Below are positions 1 to 8,858 of a DNA stretch of 64,000 nt, in pieces. A program made the translations under genes and the position numbers. This DNA is from Halorhabdus amylolytica (GTDB taxonomy: Archaea; Halobacteriota; Halobacteria; Halobacteriales; Haloarculaceae): contig NZ_SPQG01000003.1 of assembly GCF_004944975.1 (NCBI RefSeq), positions 154,592 to 218,591 of the forward strand, written 5' to 3'. Each line of letters opens with the position of its first letter. The stretch's first letter is position 1. Below the pieces are notes generated by a model. The model ran no database searches, was not told where the DNA came from, and saw only the letters and a list, made by a program, of their open reading frames with translations.

Positions 1-74
1 CTCCGTATCAGTCGATCGCCGATCTTTGGTCCGGTCGGGGGAAGCCCTTTCATCGCCGACCGGATACCGATGGT

Positions 75-1022
75 ATGAACTTTTTCGAAAGCGCTCGCGC
101 CGTCGCGGACGCCTCAGGGACGGGCCCCATCGACTGGGATGCGGCAGCCGAGGCGGCGACGGCCGCGACGGATCCCGGAGACCTCTCGCTCACCGAAACC
201 GAGGGGGAAGCCTACGCGGCGGACGTTCGGGCTGCCACCGAGGCGGTCGGCGACGTTACCGACGTCAGTTTCGAAGTCCCCAAATCGATCCAGATTCTCA
301 ACCGCCACCACTGGATCGAGGCCAACGTCGAGACCTTCGAGCGCGTCATGGCCCCGGTCGAAGCAGAGGCCCAGACGATCCCGGGGATCGCCCGGACGCT
401 GAACACCGGCACGATGGCCGTGACGCTCTCCTTTCTCGGTCGGAACGTCCTCGGGCAGTACGACCCCGTCTTGCTCGCAGAGGACCCACACGAACTGTAC
501 TTCGTCCATCCGAACATCGTCCGTGTCGCCGACGAACTCGACGTGCCGATCGCGCGGTTCCGTCGCTGGATCGCCTTCCACGAAGTTACCCACGCTGCCG
601 AGTTCGGTGCTGCACCCTGGTTGCCGGACTATCTCGAATCCCGACTCGAAGGCACCGTCGAGGATCTCTCGGCGGGGAAACTAAACCGAGAGGCGTTCCG
701 GGAACTCGACGCCGCGATGACTGTCGTCGAGGGATACGCCGAACTCCTGATGGATCGCGCGTTCGACCGTCCGCATGCGGATCTGCGGAATGCCCTCGAC
801 CGACGACGACAGAATCGGGGGCCGATCGCCCAGGCGATGGTCCGGCTACTCGGACTCGGTCTGAAACGCCGTCAGTACGAGCGCGGCAAGGCGTTCTTCG
901 AAGCCGTCGAGGCGGATCGGGGGATCGAGGGTGCAAGCGCCGTCTGGGAGGACCCCTCTAATCTTCCAACCGACGAGGAGCTCGATAGGCCTTCACAGTG
1001 GCTCGGACGTGTCGAGCTCTAA
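75..1022 (+). CDS. zinc-dependent metalloprotease-like protein (F420 biosynthesis-associated / DUF2342 family)
   Basis: 315 residues. The sequence shows an HEVTH zinc-binding helix near residue 172, inside a context (FRRWIAFHEVTHAAEF) typical of the DUF2342 family, which in actinobacteria is called coenzyme F420 biosynthesis-associated. Family members look like gluzincins, but their substrate is not established. The start at 75 is the first ATG compatible with the family N-terminus; no ribosome binding site was judged decisive. A convergent gene follows at 1038. I see no F420 biosynthesis gene (cofC, cofD, cofE) nearby, so the pathway link is only family knowledge. Confidence 0.82.
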   Translation: MNFFESARAVADASGTGPIDWDAAAEAATAATDPGDLSLTETEGEAYAADVRAATEAVGDVTDVSFEVPKSIQILNRHHWIEANVETFERVMAPVEAEAQTIPGIARTLNTGTMAVTLSFLGRNVLGQYDPVLLAEDPHELYFVHPNIVRVADELDVPIARFRRWIAFHEVTHAAEFGAAPWLPDYLESRLEGTVEDLSAGKLNREAFRELDAAMTVVEGYAELLMDRAFDRPHADLRNALDRRRQNRGPIAQAMVRLLGLGLKRRQYERGKAFFEAVEADRGIEGASAVWEDPSNLPTDEELDRPSQWLGRVEL

Positions 1023-1037
1023 GCTCACGCCAATCGC

Positions 1038-1583
1038 TCAGTAAAAACCACGTTCGACGTTGTCGTCGATCAGGTCCTCAAGTTCGGCGTCCAGCAACTC
1101 CTCGGCCTCCTCGAAGGTGTCGGTGAGGTCGTCCATCGCGTCTGGACGGCCGTGCGTGTCGAACTCCATCGGACCGTAGGCCGGGCTGTCCAGGGCGTCC
1201 ATCATGTCCTCGAAAAGCGCGCCCGGCGTCGTCGGTGCCTCGGCGTGGGCTTTGACGACTTCTTCGAGTTCGCTGGCCTTCTGCTCGGCCTCGCTCTCGT
1301 CCTCGAGGGGTTGCTGAACACCGAACAGTCCCGACCCGTCCTCGGGGAACAGCGGCTCGATCTCGTCGTCGAGTTTGCGAGCGACCTCCGTGCCGACACC
1401 CTGCACCTCGAAGGGGTTTTTCGCGTAAGTCTTGAGCTGATAGACGCCTACCGAGGGGTGGCCCAGATAGAGATCCTCGCCGATCCCGCCGGTGCGATCG
1501 CCGCCGACGGCACGCCACCCGTCGGGATCCCTGTCGTTCTCGACCACGTCCGCGAGGATGTCCTGCCAGTCTCGAACGCGCAT
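1038..1583 (-). CDS. conserved acidic haloarchaeal protein of unknown function
   Basis: 181 residues, very rich in Asp and Glu, with no membrane segment and no recognisable catalytic motif. The N-terminal half contains a compact predicted fold (QLKTYAKNPFEVQGVGTEVA) and the C-terminal half is probably helical. It is convergent with the upstream protease gene and divergent from tenA. The acidic composition and codon use match an expressed haloarchaeal gene. I do not recognise a function. Confidence 0.75.
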   Translation of the reverse strand: MRVRDWQDILADVVENDRDPDGWRAVGGDRTGGIGEDLYLGHPSVGVYQLKTYAKNPFEVQGVGTEVARKLDDEIEPLFPEDGSGLFGVQQPLEDESEAEQKASELEEVVKAHAEAPTTPGALFEDMMDALDSPAYGPMEFDTHGRPDAMDDLTDTFEEAEELLDAELEDLIDDNVERGFY

Positions 1584-1663
1584 AGATGTGGCTAGTCGGT
1601 TCGTCAGGATGAACGTGACGGTCTGGCGTGAGCGACGGTGTATAACTCTGTAGTATTAGTAGA

Positions 1664-1669
1664 TTATAA
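1664..1669 (+). promoter_or_regulatory. TATA box of the tenA operon
   Basis: TTATAA in an AT-rich stretch (1640-1670) lies 26-31 bp before the ATG at 1695. This is the usual haloarchaeal spacing for a leaderless transcript and it supports that start over the ATG-like codon at 1638. No TPP riboswitch core was found in the gap between 1584 and 1694. Confidence 0.6.
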
Positions 1670-1694
1670 GGCGATCGAGTCCCACGTCTCTCCC

Positions 1695-2360
1695 ATGGCT
1701 TTCACCGACGATTTGGAACCGATCGCCGACGAGTACTGGGGGGCGATCGTCGACCATCCGATGGTCGCACGGCTGGGCGATGGGACCCTTGACGAGGAGC
1801 CATTCGAGTACTGGGTCCGCCAGGATTACGTCTACCTGATCGAGTACGGGCGGGTGTTCGCGCTTGGGGCCGCGAAGGCATCCTCGATCGCACGGATGGG
1901 ACAGTTCGCCGAGTTGCTCGACGCGACGATCAACACCGAAATGGATCTCCACCGGGAGTACGCCGCCGAGGTCGGGATCAGTGAGGCCGAACTCGAAACG
2001 ACCGAGCCATCCCCCACGACCCGCGGATATACGGACTTCCTCGTGCGGACGGCCTCCATCGGGACGTTCGGCGACACGGTCGCCGCGCTATTGCCGTGCA
2101 TGTGGGGCTTCAACGAGACAGCGAAACGGCTAGACGTACGAGGCCGCCCCGACGAGGAGCGGTACGCGGCCTGGATCGATACCTACGCCGGCGAGGAATT
2201 CACGGACCTCACGGAGTGGTGTCTCGATCTGATGGACGAAGTGGCTGTTGAGTCGACGACCGAGGAGCGCGAGCGGTATCAGGAACTGTTCGAGACGTCC
2301 GCGCGCTACGAGTACCGGTTCTGGGATGCCGCCTGGCGACAGGAGGCGTGGTCGATATGA
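1695..2360 (+). CDS. tenA: TenA family protein (aminopyrimidine aminohydrolase / thiaminase II)
   Basis: 221 residues, the normal TenA length. TenA proteins hydrolyse aminopyrimidine thiamine breakdown products so that HMP can be salvaged, or cleave thiamine. Visible family features are the N-terminal helix ending in HPMV, the YWVRQDYVYL segment, the acidic and tyrosine-rich active-site helices, and the C-terminal FW-aromatic helix (RFWDAAW). The family nucleophile Cys is probably in LLPCMWGF near residue 135. The start at 1695 follows a TATA box at leaderless spacing. The gene overlaps the next tenA paralogue by an ATGA junction, so the two are one operon with the symporter. Confidence 0.88.
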   Translation: MAFTDDLEPIADEYWGAIVDHPMVARLGDGTLDEEPFEYWVRQDYVYLIEYGRVFALGAAKASSIARMGQFAELLDATINTEMDLHREYAAEVGISEAELETTEPSPTTRGYTDFLVRTASIGTFGDTVAALLPCMWGFNETAKRLDVRGRPDEERYAAWIDTYAGEEFTDLTEWCLDLMDEVAVESTTEERERYQELFETSARYEYRFWDAAWRQEAWSI

Positions 2361-3109
2361 ACGACACCGACTCCGCTGGCGAGGTTCCGGACACCTTCGA
2401 GGCATACGTGGCCGGTCGCTCCGACGCGCGGTTCACCGACTGGCTCCGCGCCCGGGCCCAACCCGACTGGTCTTCGGCGGTCGAACACCGGTTCGTCGAG
2501 GAACTCGCGGCAGGGACACTCGAGGACGCCATCTTCCGACGCTACCTCCTGGGGGATTACGCCTTCCTCGATTCGCTGACCGGGGCGTTCGGCCACGCGG
2601 TCGGCGACGCGCCGGACATGGCGGCCCGCTCGAGGCTCGTCGATTTCCTCGCCGTGCTGACCGACGACGAGGACGATTACTTCGAACGGTCCTTCGAAGC
2701 GCTCGATGTGCCCGCGTCGGCGTATACCGACCCCGAGCAGACCGATACCACGCGGGCCTTCGAGGATCTGCTCGGACGCGCGGCTCACGAGGGTAGCTAC
2801 GCCGAGACGCTGGCCGTCCTCGTCCCGGCTGAGTGGATCTACCTTTCGTGGGCCGACCAGCACGCCGACTCCGAGCCCGGAACGTTCTACCTGCGGGAGT
2901 GGATCGATCTCCACGCCAACGACGAGTTCCGGTCGTTCGTCGGGTGGCTACGCGAGGAACTCGATCGTGAGGGGGCGGCCGCCTCGCCACAGCGCCGGGA
3001 GCGTCTCGACGAACTGTTCCGGCGGACGGTCGAACTCGAAGTCGAATTCTTCGAGACGGCCTACACGGACGGTTCCGAGCAGTCCTCGGGTGGTGAGGAC
3101 GCGTGGTGA
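2357..3109 (+). CDS. second TenA family protein (TenA_E-like)
   Basis: 250 residues from the ATG that overlaps the upstream stop (ATGA). A GTG nine bases earlier is the alternative start. It is a diverged TenA fold: RYLLGDYAFLDSLTGAFG matches the family helix 2, and VLVPAEWIYLSWA occupies the region that holds the catalytic Cys in the first paralogue. Here the Cys is replaced, with Ala-Glu at that point, which fits the TenA_E subgroup that uses Glu rather than Cys. The two paralogues may act on different thiamine fragments. The downstream symporter starts at the stop codon. Confidence 0.82.
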   Translation: MNDTDSAGEVPDTFEAYVAGRSDARFTDWLRARAQPDWSSAVEHRFVEELAAGTLEDAIFRRYLLGDYAFLDSLTGAFGHAVGDAPDMAARSRLVDFLAVLTDDEDDYFERSFEALDVPASAYTDPEQTDTTRAFEDLLGRAAHEGSYAETLAVLVPAEWIYLSWADQHADSEPGTFYLREWIDLHANDEFRSFVGWLREELDREGAAASPQRRERLDELFRRTVELEVEFFETAYTDGSEQSSGGEDAW

Positions 3110-4620
3110 GCACCGCGCTCGCGCTCGGGCTTACGGTCCTGACGCTGGTCGCCTTCTCAGGACTGGGCATGTGGCACTCCCGGGGTCGAGTTGGGTCCGT
3201 TGAGGATCTGATCACGGCCCGCGATTCCGTCGGCCGCGGGCGGATGACGGCCACGCTCGTCGCCTCGGTGATGGGCGTCTGGATCCTGCTGTCGGCCCCC
3301 GAGGCAGGCGCAAGTTTCGGGATCGCTGCCGTCGTGGGCTACGCTGTCGGCGAGGCGCTCCCGATGCTGGCTTACGCGAAGATCGGTCCGCGCGTCCGGA
3401 AGGTCATCCCCGACGGCCATTCGTTGACGGAGTACGCCCAGGCCCGCTACGGGCCGGCGATGTACGCCTTTGTCCTCGTCGTGAGTGCGCTGTACATGTT
3501 CGTCTTTCTCGCGGCCGAGTTGACGGGTATCTCCCGGGCGCTCGCGATGATCGCCGAGGTTCCCCAGTGGCAGACTGCCGTCCTCGTCGGTGGTTTCGTC
3601 CTCCTCTATACGGGCTATGGCGGCCTCCGAGCGAGTATCTTTACCGACACAGTGCAGGCGATCGTGGTCCTGCCACTCTTGGTCCTCGCGGCGGCCGGCG
3701 CGATATTCGCCCTTGGCGGCCCCGGTGCGGTCTACGACGGGATCGCGTCAACGAATCCCGCGCTGCTCGATCCAGGCTTCTGGCCGGGACTGCAGTTCGG
3801 TCTCGCGCTCGCCTTCGCCGTCCTCGGGGCCGAACTCATCAACCAGACGTGGTGGCAACGAATATACGCCGGCGAGGACGGCGAAACCGTCGCCGGTGGC
3901 TTCCGAAGGGCCTCGCTTTTGAACGGGTTGATCGTCTTCCTCGCGGCGCTGTTCGGCGTCGTCGCCGCGGGTCACGCGAACGTGGTCACCGACGCCGCGA
4001 GTGCGAACTACAACGCCGACGTCGCCTTTTTCCTGCTCCTGGGCGAGGCGTTCCCCGAGTGGCTCGTCCTGGCTGTCGTCCTCCTGGCACTGTTGTTGGT
4101 GATGAGTTCCGTCGACACGCTCTTCAACGCCCTCTCGAGTCTCGTGACTGCTGACCTGCCGCGCCTGCTCGACGATCCCGACGATCGGACGCTGGCACTC
4201 GGTGCGCGGGCCTTCACTGTTGTGGTCGCCGTGGCGGCGATCTACGTGAGTCTCCGGGCCCGGAGTGTTCTCCGGTTGTTCTTCTTCGCGGACCTGCTCG
4301 GGGCAGCCGTGGCGTTCCCGCTCGTCTACGGACTGTACTCCCGGCGACTTACGGGCATCGGGGCTCTGATCAGCAGCCTTCTTGGCCTGACGTTCGGCCT
4401 GGCGTACTTTCCCGATCTCCGGGAGTACATCACTGCGGTCCCGATCGTCGGCGACGCCCTCCCGGCGGCCGATCCGCTGTATCTGACGTCCTTCGGCGGC
4501 GCGTTCGTCCTCTCGACAGTACTGACACTGGTGGCTGCCGGACTGTCCCGCCCCTCGTTCGATCACGACAACCTCGGGGGCGCCGTCCGCCGGATGGACG
4601 GCGAAGACGTGGCCGACTGA
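3106..4620 (+). CDS. sodium:solute symporter (SSS family), predicted thiamine-precursor uptake
   Basis: About 504 residues with 13 or so hydrophobic segments, the SSS-family layout. The GTG at 3106 overlaps the stop of the second tenA gene (GTGA); GTG 3103 is also possible. Family features include the early helix VMGVWILLSAPEAGASFG and TGYGGLRASIFTDTVQ, which matches the conserved SSS region after helix 5. Translational coupling to two tenA genes suggests uptake of a thiamine precursor such as HMP. An SSS-family transporter called ThiV was proposed for this job in haloarchaea, from memory. The transport substrate is inferred from context only. Confidence 0.8.
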   Translation: MSTALALGLTVLTLVAFSGLGMWHSRGRVGSVEDLITARDSVGRGRMTATLVASVMGVWILLSAPEAGASFGIAAVVGYAVGEALPMLAYAKIGPRVRKVIPDGHSLTEYAQARYGPAMYAFVLVVSALYMFVFLAAELTGISRALAMIAEVPQWQTAVLVGGFVLLYTGYGGLRASIFTDTVQAIVVLPLLVLAAAGAIFALGGPGAVYDGIASTNPALLDPGFWPGLQFGLALAFAVLGAELINQTWWQRIYAGEDGETVAGGFRRASLLNGLIVFLAALFGVVAAGHANVVTDAASANYNADVAFFLLLGEAFPEWLVLAVVLLALLLVMSSVDTLFNALSSLVTADLPRLLDDPDDRTLALGARAFTVVVAVAAIYVSLRARSVLRLFFFADLLGAAVAFPLVYGLYSRRLTGIGALISSLLGLTFGLAYFPDLREYITAVPIVGDALPAADPLYLTSFGGAFVLSTVLTLVAAGLSRPSFDHDNLGGAVRRMDGEDVAD

Positions 4621-4741
4621 CTGGCGTCTGCCGCTGTGACGACGATTGATAAGCGTAGTTATACGTCGAGTCCGTCCCACATGGACACGGAAACGACTCG
4701 GAGATTCCACTATCGTCGGCTATTGACTCCGATAACTGTAC

Positions 4742-4750
4742 TATATATTA
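4742..4750 (+). promoter_or_regulatory. TATA box of the frameshifted lipoprotein gene
   Basis: TATATATTA lies about 30 bp before the ATG at 4778, leaderless spacing. It favours 4778 over the in-frame ATG at 4751, which would sit on the promoter itself. Confidence 0.6.
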
Positions 4751-4777
4751 ATGTGTCTCGGCGATCGATGTATAATC

Positions 4778-5739
4778 ATGCGTGGGGTTACCAGGCAGGC
4801 GGTTCTGGGACTCGGTGGCGCGACGATCGCGACGCTTGCCGGCTGTAGCGGGGGATCAGGGTCGCCAACCGAGACGGCCACGGCAACGGGAACGGAGACG
4901 ACCACGATGGCCACCCAGCCGTCATCGCTGTCGATCGAGAACGTTCACTTCTGTAGGGAACAGCCGACAGGCTACCGTCAGTACACAGAGCAACCAGGGG
5001 CGACGTACGAACCGGGAGATATCGTCTGGGTATACTTCGAACCGTCTACCGTGGGAACTGAACCCGCGGGTGAGGGCGAGCGCCGCTTCTCCTACGAGCT
5101 GACATGGACGGTTCGCGGTCCAGAGGGTGAGGAGATCGACACGATCACGCGGACGATAGACCAGACCGCCCTTGAGTCGGCCGATTTTTCGGACGTGTTC
5201 TTGACGCTAAGCTTCGACCCACCGATGGACTTCGCTCCGGGTACCCATCGGATGGAGATCGACATTCGGGACGCGATCGCCGGGACCGAAGCGTCGACGG
5301 CTGTCGAGTTCGCGGTCGAGCGGGAACTGAGCCGGACGGACGGCTCGTTTGGCATCCCCGAAATCGTCTTCACGACCGACGAAGCGAACGGGTACGACGA
5401 CTACACGCGCCAGCCGGACGCCGAATACGGACCGACCGAGTCTGGTATTACTACGAGATCGACGGAGTCCACTACGAGAAGACCGACGGCGCACTTCTGA
5501 CGGATATCTCTGTCACCGAGACACTGACCGGCCCCGACGGGGAGGTCTGGAACGAGGCTGACATTCCGATCAGCAATCAGTATTCGCCAGAGATCAACCT
5601 CTCGACGCTGTTCGTGACCGATCACGTGGCCCCGACTGCGGAGTGGCTCCCCGGACCGTATACGATCTCCCTCGAAGTGACTGACGGCTATACTGACGAG
5701 ACGGCCAAGCAGACAGGAACGTTCACCGTCGTCGAGTGA
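4778..5739 (+). pseudogene. frameshifted two-domain lipoprotein gene
   Basis: The product begins with a lipoprotein signal (LAGCSGGSG) and a Thr-rich linker, followed by two tandem copies of one beta-rich domain. Copy 1 has GYRQYTEQPGATYEPGDIVW and copy 2 has GYDDYTRQPDAEYGPT, then VWYYYEIDG. The second copy only reads through if the frame changes at about 5432-5440. Frame 2 stops making sense at that point, and the downstream frame continues to a stop at 5737-5739 (ending TFTVVE). One base seems to be missing. The gene has its own promoter. It is either a true pseudogene or a sequencing error. The unshifted frame ends at 5500 with a nonsense tail. Function unknown; probably a cell-surface protein. 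Confidence 0.8.
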
Positions 5740-5760
5740 CGTGGTGCCGTCCCGGCGACG

Positions 5761-6033
5761 CTACGCCCCATCCAGCGCGGCCGCGATCGTCTCGAGTTCA
5801 CCTTTCCGGAACGCCCGTTCGTGATTGCGCTCGTCGTCGAGACCGTCGATCTGCTGGGTGATCCCCGCCCGCATGTCGGCTTTGGACGGGAGTCGTCCCG
5901 TCTCAATCTCGTGGCCGACGCTCCCGCTGATCGCCGCGAGACTCTCCTTGGTGAAACCGGTCGATCCCCGGCGTTCGAACCGATCGACTGCCAGTCGGAT
6001 CTCGTTGCGGAGTTCGTCGACAGTTTTCGCCAT
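5761..6033 (-). CDS. small conserved haloarchaeal protein, unknown function
   Basis: 90 residues, soluble and highly charged. It opens with MAKTVDELRNEIR and is probably all-helical, with a middle segment (GFTKESLAAISGSVG) that looks like a short helix-turn-helix or helical hairpin. It lies between the lipoprotein gene and the divergent helicase gene. Codon use and composition fit an expressed gene. No motif identifies a function. Confidence 0.6.
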   Translation of the reverse strand: MAKTVDELRNEIRLAVDRFERRGSTGFTKESLAAISGSVGHEIETGRLPSKADMRAGITQQIDGLDDERNHERAFRKGELETIAAALDGA

Positions 6034-6149
6034 GTCCGGGGAGAAGTTCGGCCCTGTCCTGTAGATTGCGGTCGTCAGTTTGACTCACCACTCGGTTCCG
6101 AACCGTCGCCCACCGACAGCGTTTTTCCCGCCGCCGCCCAGTCACCGGT

Positions 6150-8858
6150 GTGCATCTCCGCGGGCCAGTCCTCGAAGTGAGCGAGACGAAAACCGTCAGC
6201 ACGCAATACGGCGAGCGCGATCTCACTGAGGTCACGATGGGCCCTGAGGACGGCCACGCGGACTCAGTCACCGTCACGCTGTGGGGCAAGTGGACCGAGA
6301 CAGCTGACGTGCTGGCAGCCGGGATGGAACTCGCTGTCTACGATGCCGAACAGCGCGACTATCGTGGCGAGACGCAGTACACGACCGGCGAGGACACGAT
6401 GGTCGTCGTCGAACCCGAGTTCATCGTCGATGTGACCGACGTCCGCTCGTGGGTACAGTGCCCTCGCATGTACTACCTGAACAAACTCTCGGGGACGCCG
6501 CTGGCCTATCCGGTCGTCAAAGGGACGATCGTCCACGAGGTCTTCGGCGACCTGTTGCGCGGACGTGACGTCGCGGACGCCGTCGCCGAACGCGTCGAGG
6601 AGGTCGGTCTCGAACTCGGCCTGCTTGAACGGGACGCCGAAACAGTTCGCGAGGACGCGCTCGATCACGCAAGCGCGATCGAAGGCTGGCTCCAGCAGGG
6701 CCACCTGACCGACGGTGGACAGACGACCTTCGGCCCCACCGAGAGCGAGTGGCGATCAGAACAGACGCTCATCAGCCAGCGCTACGGCCTGAAGGGGCGG
6801 GCTGACGCCGTCCGGCGAGGCATGCCCGTCGAACTCAAGACCGGCAAGAACACGAACCGGGAACCCCGATTCCAGGACAAGATCCAGGCCGCCGCCTACG
6901 CCCTCATTCTGGGCGAACACGGCGACGAACCCCCCAACACCGGGACGCTCCTCTATACCAAGAACGCTGCCGTCGAACGCACTGAGGAGGGAGGGGATCT
7001 CTCGCCGGCCAAGGAGTTCTCGATCGGCTCGGGCCTGCTCGAATTTGTCCTCCGGACGCGCAACGAGATCGCCGCGATGGAACACGGCATGGATGTCCCG
7101 ACTGGCTACGAGGCTGACGCCAAATGTGAGTACTGCTTCGAGCAGGACACGTGCATGGCCGTTTCCGGTCGACTCGACCAGGAATCGAAGGCCGGCCAGG
7201 TCGGGAGTCCGATCCCCACGGACGAACGCGATTATTTCGAGCGCAACTATCGGGCGATCGAGGCCGAACGTCGGGCCGCCCACCGAGAGTACGCCAAACT
7301 CTGGCGCCAGGACAAAGAGGAGCGGGCCGACGACGACCGTGCGCTGATCGACCTCGAACCGGTTGGTCAGCGGGAACTGGCGGACGGCGGCTGGGAGTTG
7401 CGAGCCAAAGCGACCGGCGCGACCTCGAAAATCCGCGAGGGTGACGTCGTATTGGCGAGTGACGGCGACCCGATCGAGGGTGACGCGGAACTCGCTCGGG
7501 TCCAGCGTATTGCCGATGAGATCGTCGTTACAGCCGACGAACCGGTCGAAATTCGGCGCCTCGACATCTATCCGTCGGAACTCTCGACCGACCGGATGCT
7601 GACCGCTATCCACGACGCGCTCCTCCGGCAGTCAAGCGAGGAGAAAGCCGTCCTTTTCGGTCGGCAGGAACCCGAATTCCGCGAGATCGAGGAGACGTTC
7701 GTCGAGAACAACCCCGCCCAGGACCGGGCCGTCAGGTGGGCCGTCGGCGCGGAGGATTTCGCGCTGATTCACGGCCCGCCAGGGACCGGCAAGACCTACA
7801 CGCTTGCGATGCTCGTTCGGGAACTGGTCGAACGCGGCGAGCGCGTCCTCCTGTCGGCGTTCACCAATCGCGCCGTGGACAACGCCGTCGAGGCGATCCT
7901 CGATCAGGAATTCGAGGGCATCGTCCGGATGGGGACCGAGACTGGCGTCCGTGAGGATCTCGCTCACGTCAGGCTCGACCCGGCGGGCGATCCCGACGAG
8001 CGGGCGGCCGAACTGACGGACGCGTCCGTGGTCGCTGCGACGACCGCAACCTGCGGATCCCGAGTCATGCGCGAGCAAGCCTTCGACGTGGCCGTCATCG
8101 ACGAGGCCGGACAGTTGACCGAACCCGGCGCGCTCGCGGCGGTTGCCAGGGCCGACAGGTTCGTTCTCGTCGGCGACCACCAGCAACTTCCGCCGGTCGT
8201 GCGTAGCGAGGACGACATCGCCGACCGGGAGAGGGCCGCCGACCTCTCACAATCGCTGTTCGAGCGTCTGATCGACGCCCATCCCGACGCTGGCGTGTTG
8301 CTCGACCGGCAGTACCGGATGGCCCAGCGAATCCAGGCCTACTCCTCGCGGGAGTTCTACGACGGGCAACTCCGTCCCGCCAGCGGCGCGGTCGCGGGCC
8401 AGACGCTCGGTGATCTCGACGGCGTCGACCCGGACGTCTTGCCTGATCATCTCAAAGGCCGGGTGACCTTCGTCGATCCGGACGGCCAGGCATCGGGGAA
8501 TACGAATCCCACGGAGGCCGCGACCGTCGCCGAGACTGTCGAGTCGTATCTGAGCGCGGGCGTCGATCCGGGCGACGTGGGCGTCATCGCTCCGTATCGG
8601 GCGCAGGTCGCCGAAATCGGAAAGCGCGTCCCCGACGGCGTGACTGTCGACACCGTCGATCGCTTTCAGGGATCGAGCAAGGAGGTCGTCGTGGTCTCGT
8701 TCGTCGCGACGGGGAATCTCGACGGCCCGATCTTCGAGGACTACCGGCGGATCAACGTTGCACTGACGCGGGCGAAGCGTGCCCTGGTGCTGATCGGGGA
8801 TGCCGATACGCTCTCCACGGACGACCGTTATCGGCGGATGGTCGAGTGGGCGCGCTGA
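6150..8858 (+). CDS. Dna2-like protein: OB-fold + Cas4-like Fe-S nuclease + SF1 helicase
   Basis: 902 residues. Residues 1-90 look like an OB fold (strand-rich, TVTLWGKW). A Cas4/RecB-type nuclease follows, with Cys104 (VQCPRMYYL), the ELKTGK core, and a Cys cluster near 325-334 (CEYCFEQDTC), the expected four ligands of a 4Fe-4S cluster. The C-terminal half is a Dna2/Upf1-type SF1 helicase: GPPGTGKT near 542, DEAG near 650, GDHQQLPP near 675, RQYRM near 720, FQGSSKE near 839 and ALTRAK near 870. Homologues process DNA ends and flaps in replication and repair. The start is a GTG; upstream GTGs are possible. The next gene overlaps its end by 13 bp. Confidence 0.9.
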   Translation: MHLRGPVLEVSETKTVSTQYGERDLTEVTMGPEDGHADSVTVTLWGKWTETADVLAAGMELAVYDAEQRDYRGETQYTTGEDTMVVVEPEFIVDVTDVRSWVQCPRMYYLNKLSGTPLAYPVVKGTIVHEVFGDLLRGRDVADAVAERVEEVGLELGLLERDAETVREDALDHASAIEGWLQQGHLTDGGQTTFGPTESEWRSEQTLISQRYGLKGRADAVRRGMPVELKTGKNTNREPRFQDKIQAAAYALILGEHGDEPPNTGTLLYTKNAAVERTEEGGDLSPAKEFSIGSGLLEFVLRTRNEIAAMEHGMDVPTGYEADAKCEYCFEQDTCMAVSGRLDQESKAGQVGSPIPTDERDYFERNYRAIEAERRAAHREYAKLWRQDKEERADDDRALIDLEPVGQRELADGGWELRAKATGATSKIREGDVVLASDGDPIEGDAELARVQRIADEIVVTADEPVEIRRLDIYPSELSTDRMLTAIHDALLRQSSEEKAVLFGRQEPEFREIEETFVENNPAQDRAVRWAVGAEDFALIHGPPGTGKTYTLAMLVRELVERGERVLLSAFTNRAVDNAVEAILDQEFEGIVRMGTETGVREDLAHVRLDPAGDPDERAAELTDASVVAATTATCGSRVMREQAFDVAVIDEAGQLTEPGALAAVARADRFVLVGDHQQLPPVVRSEDDIADRERAADLSQSLFERLIDAHPDAGVLLDRQYRMAQRIQAYSSREFYDGQLRPASGAVAGQTLGDLDGVDPDVLPDHLKGRVTFVDPDGQASGNTNPTEAATVAETVESYLSAGVDPGDVGVIAPYRAQVAEIGKRVPDGVTVDTVDRFQGSSKEVVVVSFVATGNLDGPIFEDYRRINVALTRAKRALVLIGDADTLSTDDRYRRMVEWAR

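Noticed and set aside
26..961. 311-residue Arg-rich frame overlapping the protease gene
   Set aside because: Very basic composition typical of a shifted-frame reading of GC-rich coding DNA; the overlapping frame has clear family motifs.
1584..1694. Possible TPP riboswitch before tenA
   Set aside because: No conserved riboswitch core was seen; the stretch is only an AT-rich promoter.
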